Assembly: GCA_903840935.1 (NCBI GenBank)
Contig: CAIMHT010000055.1
Span: forward strand, 1-41,148
Length of the DNA stretch: 41,148 nt
Direction: 5' to 3'
Origin: an uncultured Chlorobiaceae bacterium
GTDB taxonomy: Bacteria > Bacteroidota > Chlorobiia > Chlorobiales > Chlorobiaceae
This document shows, one piece after another, positions 35,141 through 41,148 of the stretch (the stretch's first letter is position 1; every line of letters begins with the position of its first letter). Under the pieces are notes generated by a model that did not search any database, was not told where the DNA came from, and saw only the letters and a list, made by a program, of their open reading frames with translations. The translations under genes were made by a program, and so were the position numbers.

Positions 35141-35845
35141 ATGGCTGATGTAACTGTAGGTGTCGTTGTTTTTCCCGGTTCAAATTGTGATCATGATACG
35201 GAGTATGCCGTCGGTTCGTTCAACGCCGTCAAGCCGCGTATGCTCTGGCATAATGACCATGATCTTCAGGGAGCAAAGGCAATCATTCTGCCTGGCGGCT
35301 TTTCCTATGGCGACTACCTTCGTGCGGGTTCTATAGCCCGTTTTTCTCCCATCATGCAGGAAGTTATCGAGTTTGCCCGAAAAGGATTTCCGGTGCTTGG
35401 CATCTGCAATGGATTTCAGGTGCTGCTCGAAAGCGGACTGCTTGAAGGCGCTCTTTCAAAGAACCGCGATAAAAAGTTTCTCTGTTGCCAGACCACCCTC
35501 AAAACGGTGAACAGCTCAACCATCTTTACGAGCCGGTACCAGCAGGATCAACTCCTCAGTATCCCCATTGCGCATGGTCAGGGCAACTATTTTGCTCCTC
35601 CCGAAGTTATCGAAAGCCTTGAAGAGCACGAGCAGATTGTTTTCAAATACAGTGATGCAGAGGGCCTGGTGAGCGATGAATCCAATCCGAACGGCTCCTT
35701 GCAGAACATTGCGGGAATTATCAACCGCCAGGGCAATGTGCTCGGCTTGATGCCTCATCCCGAACGGGCGAGCGAAAAGAGTCTTGGCTCTCTTGATGGA
35801 AGAGGGCTCTTTGAATCACTTTTCCAGCATATTGCCGGAGTGTAA
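35141..35845 (+). CDS. purQ: Phosphoribosylformylglycinamidine synthase subunit PurQ
   Basis: A 234-residue class I glutamine amidotransferase that supplies ammonia to PurL. It has [26 protein letters not shown], the nucleophile elbow GICNGFQVL with Cys89, and the C-terminal His/Glu pair in MPHPERASE. Length is typical of the stand-alone subunit. It is coupled to purS by a 13-nt gap. Confidence 0.95.
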   Translation: MADVTVGVVVFPGSNCDHDTEYAVGSFNAVKPRMLWHNDHDLQGAKAIILPGGFSYGDYLRAGSIARFSPIMQEVIEFARKGFPVLGICNGFQVLLESGLLEGALSKNRDKKFLCCQTTLKTVNSSTIFTSRYQQDQLLSIPIAHGQGNYFAPPEVIESLEEHEQIVFKYSDAEGLVSDESNPNGSLQNIAGIINRQGNVLGLMPHPERASEKSLGSLDGRGLFESLFQHIAGV

Positions 35846-35891
35846 GCGCTTTGTGCAAGATGCTCTCACGAGTTAAACATTGGGAACTATT

Positions 35892-37142
35892 GTGACGCAG
35901 AAATATAAAGTGTTTTCCTGGCTGCTTTTTGATTTTGCCAACACTTCGTTCAGCGTGATGATGGTCACCTTTGTTTTTCCGCTCTTTTTCAAGAATGTGA
36001 TCTGCAAGGGCGAGCCGTGGGGCGATGCCCTGTGGGGTTTCAGTATCAGCCTCTCGATGCTGCTTGTCGCCCTCATCTCGCCGGTTCTTGGAGCTGCCGC
36101 CGATTATTCGGGAAAACGGAAGCGCTTTCTTTTCGTTTTTACCATCACCTCCATTGTTGCCACAGCCTTGCTCTCTTTTTCGGCCCCTGGAATGGCGGTG
36201 GTGGCTCTTCTGCTTTTTGTTTTTGCCAACATGGGCTTTGAGGGGGGACTTGTTTTCTATGACTCCTATCTCAAGGAACTTGCCTCCGACAAGAGTGTCG
36301 GCAGGCTCTCCGGGTATGGTTTTGCCATGGGCTACCTTGGGGCGCTCGCTATCCTGCTGCTGGTCAAGCCACTGCTCGCCAAAGGGATTGTTTTGTCGAA
36401 CATGCCGAATGTGCAACTGAGTTTTTTTGTGGCTGCGATTTTTTTTGCGCTCTTTTCCGCGCCGCTTTTTCTTGTGCTGCGGGATGAAAAAAAAGAGGAT
36501 CGGCCGGCCCTCTCTGTTGCCGCACTTGTTACGTCCATCAGGGAGGTTAAGTATACGGTTCAGAATATCATGAGTTATCCCGATCTTGCGAGATTTCTGC
36601 TTGCCTACTTTTTCTATAATGATGCAATTTTAACCGTTATCGCTTTTTCGTCGATTTATGCCCAGAACACCCTTGGCTTTACGACCGGAGAGCTGATTGT
36701 TTTCTTTATGCTGGTGCAGACTACCGCCATTGCCGGTTCGGTTATTTTCGGCTTTGTGACCGATAAAATAGGGCCAAAACGGACGATTGTCATCACGCTT
36801 TTGATCTGGTTTATCGTCGTTGTTGCGGCTATTTTTGCCGACAGCAAGGAGCTCTTTTTTTATACAGGGATGCTTGCCGGCATGTCCATGGGCTCGTCGC
36901 AGGCCGCATCCCGATCCATGATGACCCGCCTGACACCCCAGGAACATGTTACCGAGTTTTTTGGTTTTTATGACGGTACTTTCGGCAAGGCTTCTGCTGT
37001 AGTGGGTCCTCTTGTGTTCGGGCTGGTGTCGGCGCAGGCTGGAAGCCAGAAAGTGGCGCTTGCCTCCTTGCTGTTCTTTTTTACGATTGGACTTTTGCTG
37101 ATGACCAGGGTAAGATCAGTCGGAACCCTCAGCGAAGGATGA
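35892..37142 (+). CDS. MFS transporter of the UMF1/Atg22-like family
   Basis: A 416-residue inner-membrane transporter with about 12 hydrophobic helices. The N-terminal FSWLLFDFANTSFSVMMVTFVFPLFF is the family's diagnostic W-L-DFANT-F stretch, and the middle has AAADYSGKRKRFL and FVTDKIGPKRTIV, the conserved loops between helices 2-3 and 8-9. UMF1 proteins are related to yeast Atg22 vacuolar amino-acid exporters, and their bacterial substrates are mostly unknown. I prefer GTG 35892 (preceded by GGGAAC); TTG 35880 is an alternative. It is within the pssA-dnaX run. Confidence 0.85.
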   Translation: MTQKYKVFSWLLFDFANTSFSVMMVTFVFPLFFKNVICKGEPWGDALWGFSISLSMLLVALISPVLGAAADYSGKRKRFLFVFTITSIVATALLSFSAPGMAVVALLLFVFANMGFEGGLVFYDSYLKELASDKSVGRLSGYGFAMGYLGALAILLLVKPLLAKGIVLSNMPNVQLSFFVAAIFFALFSAPLFLVLRDEKKEDRPALSVAALVTSIREVKYTVQNIMSYPDLARFLLAYFFYNDAILTVIAFSSIYAQNTLGFTTGELIVFFMLVQTTAIAGSVIFGFVTDKIGPKRTIVITLLIWFIVVVAAIFADSKELFFYTGMLAGMSMGSSQAASRSMMTRLTPQEHVTEFFGFYDGTFGKASAVVGPLVFGLVSAQAGSQKVALASLLFFFTIGLLLMTRVRSVGTLSEG

Positions 37143-37204
37143 AGAAATAAGTTTACCAAAACATTGGCTTGCAGTGTAGAGTGGCTTCGGAACAAAAGGA
37201 AGAG

Positions 37205-38479
37205 ATGATGGAAAGGAGAGTGAAAAAATCGAAATTGGCCTTCCATGCTGGAGCCACACGCCATCTGCGTGCTTTTGTGCCGTTTTTCTGGAAAAATTTT
37301 CTTCACGACAAGATTTTTCTTGGTGCCGGATCTCTTGCTTTTGAGACGCTTCTCTCGATTGTACCGATGCTTGCCATCATTCTCTCAATCCTGAATGTTT
37401 TTGTGGTCTTTGCACCCTTCAAACGCTCGATTGAGGACTTTCTTGTCCAGAATTTCATGCCGGGAGCTGGCATGGTGCTCAACAACTATCTGGCTGATTT
37501 TATTGGAAAAACTTCCAGCGTACCGATTCTTGGAGGCGTCTTTCTTTTCATTATTGCACTCTTTCTCATCTCAACGGTTGATCATACGCTCAATGAGATA
37601 TGGGAGGTTCATGCACCCCGCAAGGCTCTGCAAGGTTTTACCCTTTACTGGACGGTACTCACGCTCGGGCCAGTGCTTATCGGAAGCAGTCTTGCCGCAA
37701 GCTCTTATGTATGGTATACGGTCTTTACAGCGGGCCCTTTGCTTGAAATGAAAACCAGTTTCCTCTCCTTTTTTCCCTTCATCAACTCGATTGTTGCCTT
37801 TTTTCTGCTCTATATGCTTGTTCCAAACCGTCGAGTCAGGTTTGTTCACGCCTTTTCCGGTGCGCTCCTTGCCGCAGTTCTTTTTGAACTCTCAAAGAGA
37901 TGGTTTGCGTTCTATATTACCCATTTTGCAACCTTTGAGCATATTTACGGGGCACTGTCGGTCATACCGATGCTTTTTTTCTGGATCTATCTTGGCTGGA
38001 TTGTGGTACTGACCGGTGCTGAATTTGTTTTTTGTCTTGGAGCCCTGAAACCTGAAGGCATGGTAGCCGAACCATTCAACCCCATTCGTGGAGTGCCGGA
38101 GGTTCTTTCGGTACTCGCTCTTATCTGGAGTGGCCAGAAAAGCGGCAATGCCATGGACATGAAAAAAATTCTGAAGGTTGTTCATGGCATTACTCCTTCC
38201 GGTGTACGAAAAATTGTTGATATCCTGCTGCTCGGCGATCTGGTTCATCTTACCGTAAATGGCGCTCTTGCGGTCAGCCGTGACCTGTATGTTCTGACAC
38301 TGTACGATCTTTATGCAATAATTCCGTCCGGCTTCTGGAGCGATGAAAACGGCTCGCTGATTTCAGGAGGTAATAGCGTACATTTGGGAACGATCAGCAG
38401 GGGAGTCACTGAATGCCTCAAAAACCGCATGAATCTGCCCCTTGCCCCTTTGTTAGAGGATAGTAATCAAACACCATAA
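37205..38479 (+). CDS. YihY/virulence factor BrkB-family membrane protein
   Basis: A 424-residue inner-membrane protein of the YihY/UPF0761 (formerly misnamed RNase BN) family. The signature motifs are GAGSLAFETLLSIVPMLAIILSIL in the first helix region, HTLNEIWEV and MLFFWIYLGWIVVLTGAEF. Six hydrophobic segments lie between about 35 and 285. A C-terminal soluble tail of about 130 residues (winged-helix-like, with GITPSGVRKIVDILL) follows. Function is not settled. ATG 37205 (MMERRVKK) has GGAAGAG upstream. Its stop overlaps the dnaX ATG by 1 nt (TAATG), so they are translationally coupled. Confidence 0.88.
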   Translation: MMERRVKKSKLAFHAGATRHLRAFVPFFWKNFLHDKIFLGAGSLAFETLLSIVPMLAIILSILNVFVVFAPFKRSIEDFLVQNFMPGAGMVLNNYLADFIGKTSSVPILGGVFLFIIALFLISTVDHTLNEIWEVHAPRKALQGFTLYWTVLTLGPVLIGSSLAASSYVWYTVFTAGPLLEMKTSFLSFFPFINSIVAFFLLYMLVPNRRVRFVHAFSGALLAAVLFELSKRWFAFYITHFATFEHIYGALSVIPMLFFWIYLGWIVVLTGAEFVFCLGALKPEGMVAEPFNPIRGVPEVLSVLALIWSGQKSGNAMDMKKILKVVHGITPSGVRKIVDILLLGDLVHLTVNGALAVSRDLYVLTLYDLYAIIPSGFWSDENGSLISGGNSVHLGTISRGVTECLKNRMNLPLAPLLEDSNQTP

Positions 38480-39684
38480 TGAGTTATCAGGTTATAGCCC
38501 GGAAATACAGACCGGCAAAATTTGCAGACATTACCGCACAGGAGCATGTTACCCGTACCATCCAGAATTCACTGCGCATGGGTCGGGTCGGGCACGGATA
38601 TATTTTTTCGGGATTGCGCGGCGTTGGCAAGACAACTGCGGCAAGGGTTTTTGCCAAAGCGCTGAACTGCCAGAAGATGATGGAGGATGCCGAGTACCTG
38701 CAGCAGGTTACTGAACCTTGCGGTGAGTGCGAGAGCTGCCGTGACTTTGATGCCGGCACCAGCATGAATATTGCGGAGTTTGATGCCGCATCCAACAACA
38801 GCGTTGACGATATCCGTACCTTGCGTGAAAATGTGCGCTACGGCCCGCAAAAAGGAATTTACCGCGTCTATATTATCGACGAGGTGCACATGCTCTCCAT
38901 TGCCGCATTCAACGCATTCCTGAAAACCCTTGAGGAGCCTCCGTCGCACGCAATTTTCATTTTTGCCACCACGGAACTGCACAAGATTCCGGCAACCATC
39001 GCCTCCCGCTGCCAGCGTTTCAACTTCAAGCGTATTCCGCTTGAGGAGATCCAGAAGCAACTGCAGCTTATCTGTGATGCCGAGCACATCAACGTTGACG
39101 GCGACGCCTTGCAGCTTATCGGTCGCAAAGCGCAGGGCTCCATGCGTGATGCACAGAGTATTCTTGACCAGGTTATTGCATTTTCAGCCGAGAACGATCA
39201 CACGGGAAGTATCACGTACCTCGGCGTCTCTGAGTTGCTGAACTATATTGATGATGACCACCTCTTTGAGGTCACTGATGCTGTCGCCCAGCGCAATGCG
39301 GTCAAGATGCTTGATGTTGCGCAGTTTGTGATCAGAAATGGTTATGACGAACAGGACTTTCTTGAAAAGCTGATCGAGCATTTTCGCAATTTTTTGGTGG
39401 TACAGAATCTCTCTTCCACCCGTATGGTCGAGCGTCCCGATGCGATCCGTGAGCGCTACATGCGCGATGCGGCCAAGTTTTCCCCTTTTGCAGTCATGCA
39501 GATGGTTGACTTTCTTTTGCTGACACAAAAAGAGCTGAAGTTTCAGTTTGAATACCAGTTTCGTTTTGAGCTTGCTCTGCTGAAATTGATTGACATTGTG
39601 CACGTCGTTCCTGCTGCAGCCATGGCGGCGGAACCACAACCTCAATTGCAGGCTCAAAAAAAAAAGCACCTGACAAGCCCCTGA
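38479..39684 (+). CDS. dnaX: DNA polymerase III subunit gamma (short form of dnaX)
   Basis: The zero-frame product (401 residues) contains the full clamp-loader motor: Walker A GLRGVGKTT (45-53), the zinc site with C64, C81, C84 and C87, Walker B IIDEVHML, and the sensor-1 loop FATTELHKIPATIASRCQRF (arginine-finger SRC). Domain III extends to about residue 375 and the frame then ends in AQKKKHLTSP after an A10 tract. This is the expected gamma form. The -1 frame continues to 40259 without a stop and carries the tau-type extension, so both forms are probably made. E. coli gamma is 431 residues, comparable in length. It overlaps the yihY stop by 1 nt. Confidence 0.93.
   Translation: MSYQVIARKYRPAKFADITAQEHVTRTIQNSLRMGRVGHGYIFSGLRGVGKTTAARVFAKALNCQKMMEDAEYLQQVTEPCGECESCRDFDAGTSMNIAEFDAASNNSVDDIRTLRENVRYGPQKGIYRVYIIDEVHMLSIAAFNAFLKTLEEPPSHAIFIFATTELHKIPATIASRCQRFNFKRIPLEEIQKQLQLICDAEHINVDGDALQLIGRKAQGSMRDAQSILDQVIAFSAENDHTGSITYLGVSELLNYIDDDHLFEVTDAVAQRNAVKMLDVAQFVIRNGYDEQDFLEKLIEHFRNFLVVQNLSSTRMVERPDAIRERYMRDAAKFSPFAVMQMVDFLLLTQKELKFQFEYQFRFELALLKLIDIVHVVPAAAMAAEPQPQLQAQKKKHLTSP
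39656..39666 (+). promoter_or_regulatory. A10 slippery site containing A AAA AAG heptamer
   Basis: Ten A at 39656-39665 followed by G. Aligned to the zero frame, the last seven bases are A AAA AAG (39660-39666), exactly the heptamer used for -1 frameshifting in E. coli dnaX. The zero frame stops at TGA 39682-39684. I see no strong downstream stem-loop, only GGAG-TCAC-CTCC nearby, and no strong upstream SD-like stimulator. RNA polymerase slippage on A10 (as on A9 in Thermus dnaX) would give the same outcome. Confidence 0.75.
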
Positions 39685-40259
39685 AAAAGGAGTCACCTCC
39701 GGCTGCGTCACTTTCCGTACCATCCCTCCCTGCTCCTGCTCTTGCTCCTGCTGCGAAGCCCTCCGAAAGCGGCGAGTTTGATCTTGGTTCATGGCAGAAA
39801 AAACTCTCAAGTTTTGCCTCAAATTCAGTATTGCCGAAGATTCTTCCCAAGAGTCCATCCGGCACCGTGCACCCCGAAGGTGCCGAGCCTCTGGCTGACC
39901 TTGACTTGCTCAAGGTTGAATGGCACCAGTTTCTTGAGTATATGGGAAAAAAAACAAAAAATCTGATGGCAACGCACCTGCAATCATGCGAACTTGTTGC
40001 CTGTACTCCCGATGGCGTGCTCGACATTGCCTGTTGCCGAAAGTTTTCTTATGAGGAGCTTCAGCAGGAGCGTGCAGAGCTTCAGCAGGAAATTTCAGAG
40101 TTTTATGCCCTGCCGCTTCAGCTTCGTATTCAGTATGATGCCGAAAAAGATGCCTGTACGAGAGAAAAAACAGTCTTTACTATTTTTCAGGAGCTTTCAC
40201 AGCACAATCAGGTCATCCGCTTTCTTGTCACCGAGTTTGGAGGGGAGCTTGTCTATTGA
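39667..40259 (+). CDS. dnaX: tau-specific C-terminal extension of dnaX, reached by -1 frameshift
   Basis: In the -1 frame reading continues from the A10 tract: a Pro/Ala-rich linker (PDKPLKKESPPAASLSVPS and so on), then a domain of about 120 residues (FLEYMGKKTKNLMATHLQSCELVACTPDGVLDIACCRKFSYEELQQERAELQQEI, and LSQHNQVIRFLVTEFGGELVY at the end). Its composition resembles the polymerase- and DnaB-binding tau tail. The whole -1 product would be 593 residues. It has no credible start of its own: the in-frame ATG at 39831 lies inside the linker. Confidence 0.85.
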
Positions 40260-40360
40260 GTGATGGCGGCACCACAGGGTTTCATAAATGAGAAAATATT
40301 CTTCATATTCATGCTTTTAAATTTTTTCAATTTCTTCATACAAAGGACGACAGGAATATT

Positions 40361-41148
40361 ATGAGAAAAGCTGCCGAGAGCACGCAGATTCTGAAAAACC
40401 GGTTCCGTTCTGATTATTGCGGATTACTTAGTCCGGAGCGTGAGCATGGCTCTGTCAGGCTTGCCGGCTGGGTTCACCGAAAACGGGATCATGGCGGGCT
40501 GATTTTTATTGATCTGAGAGATCATACCGGTATCAGCCAGCTTGTTATCCAGCCTGAGCAGCAGGAGCTCTTTGCAAAAGCAGAGCAACTGCATCTCGAA
40601 TCAGTTATCTGTATCGAGGGTGTCGTTGTCCGGCGCGCTCCGGGTGCCATCAACCCCCGCCTCGCATCGGGTGAAATTGAGGTGGTTGTCAACCAGATTT
40701 CGGTTGAGAGCAATGCGCAAGCACTGCCTTTTCCGGTGGCCGACGAAGTGCAGACCTCGGAAGAGTTGCGCCTGAAATACCGCTTTATCGACCTGCGTCG
40801 TGAAAAAATTCACGAAAATATCATTTTCCGCAGTCGCCTGACTGCCGCCGTGCGCCGCTACCTCGAAGAGCAGGATTTTATTGAAATACAGACCCCGATT
40901 CTTACCTCAAGTTCGCCCGAAGGCGCACGCGACTTCCTTGTTCCAAGTCGCCTCCATCCGGGTAAATTCTATGCTCTGCCCCAGGCACCCCAGCAGTTCA
41001 AGCAACTCCTCATGGTATCAGGTTTTCCCCGCTACTTCCAGATAGCACCTTGTTTCCGTGATGAAGACGCCCGCGCCGACCGCAGTCCAGGCGAGTTTTA
41101 TCAGCTTGATATGGAGATGGCCTTCATTGAGCAGGACGACCTCTTTGC
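40361..41148 (+). CDS. aspS: Aspartyl-tRNA synthetase (N-terminal part, continues past the window)
   Basis: The first about 262 residues of a class IIb aminoacyl-tRNA synthetase that charges tRNA-Asp. The N-terminal OB-fold anticodon-binding domain (residues about 20-110) contains [23 protein letters not shown]. The catalytic domain begins at KYRFIDLRR, has the motif IIA region [25 protein letters not shown], and motif 2 [10 protein letters not shown]. The bacterial-type signature ADR is followed by [14 protein letters not shown], slightly longer than the usual Q-PEFTQLD segment. ATG 40361 has AGGACGACAGGA upstream. A 101-nt spacer separates it from dnaX, in which I see nothing distinctive. 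Confidence 0.95.
   Translation, partial: MRKAAESTQILKNRFRSDYCGLLSPEREHGSVRLAGWVHRKRDHGGLIFIDLRDHTGISQLVIQPEQQELFAKAEQLHLESVICIEGVVVRRAPGAINPRLASGEIEVVVNQISVESNAQALPFPVADEVQTSEELRLKYRFIDLRREKIHENIIFRSRLTAAVRRYLEEQDFIEIQTPILTSSSPEGARDFLVPSRLHPGKFYALPQAPQQFKQLLMVSGFPRYFQIAPCFRDEDARADRSPGEFYQLDMEMAFIEQDDLF

Noticed and set aside
39831..40259. Separate 142-residue gene after dnaX
   Set aside because: It continues the tau frame without interruption from the A10 tract, and its first ATG lies inside the linker.
38479..40259. dnaX as a pseudogene broken by a frameshift
   Set aside because: The break lies exactly at a known type of slippery heptamer, the gamma product is complete, and the tau frame is intact.
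1..41148. Prophage, insertion sequence or integrative element
   Set aside because: No transposase, integrase, phage structural gene or flanking direct repeats were seen; all genes look like core or ordinary accessory chromosome genes.

Overview
The window is a gene-dense bacterial chromosome segment. It has short intergenic gaps, frequent 4-nt ATGA overlaps, weak Shine-Dalgarno signals, and no plasmid, phage, IS or CRISPR content. The overall flavour (large multihaem c-type cytochrome, fused FAD/Fe-S oxidoreductase, cysteine-poor L33, gene contexts) fits a green sulfur bacterium (Chlorobi; Chlorobium/Pelodictyon type). That assignment is inference from recalled family resemblance, not from a search.

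Left part (1-6.1 kb): the 3' two thirds of a fused FAD-linked oxidase / 4Fe-4S / cysteine-rich-domain protein converges on a minus-strand pair encoding a b-type membrane protein and a 14-CXXCH cytochrome c. Upstream of that pair lie four octamers repeated every 11 nt, which looks like an OmpR/PhoB-type operator. A one-helix membrane protein, a class I/II aminotransferase and a lipoprotein follow on the plus strand.

6.1-12.8 kb: the RNase P RNA gene (minus), a COG1579-type zinc-ribbon coiled-coil protein, tRNA-Leu(CAG) and rpmG (all minus) diverge from lysA. metF (minus) faces lysA and diverges from a ComEC-like competence channel whose C-terminal metallo-beta-lactamase domain lacks its metal motif. 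A decayed TM2-domain remnant follows.

12.8-24.3 kb: a GH13 alpha-amylase, a SpoIIAA/STAS-like protein, a small conserved protein, an orphan OppC-like permease with extra N-terminal helices and an inserted loop, the prs-rplY operon, lpxD, and a GH15 glucoamylase-like enzyme fused to DUF547 and preceded by an NTF2-like protein. The two glycoside hydrolases suggest alpha-glucan or trehalose-type metabolism. A plus-strand protein of unknown function closes the section.

24.3-31.9 kb (minus): a tripartite exporter operon (TolC-like outer-membrane protein, MacA-like adaptor, separate ABC ATPase, two different MacB-type permeases) lies downstream of ddl and a TPR protein.

32-41.1 kb (plus): a lipoate ligase-like protein and panB, a palindromic repeat pair with decayed DNA, then a tight run pssA-purS-purQ-UMF1 transporter-yihY-dnaX and the start of aspS. 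dnaX carries an A10 tract containing an E. coli-type A AAA AAG slippery heptamer. The zero frame stops 18 nt later and the -1 frame continues about 590 nt, as expected for gamma/tau frameshifting.

The strongest items for follow-up are the dnaX frameshift site, the 11-nt repeat array in front of the cytochrome operon, the GH15-DUF547 fusion, and the metal-motif-less ComEC. I found no convincing wholly new multi-gene defence or mobile system.
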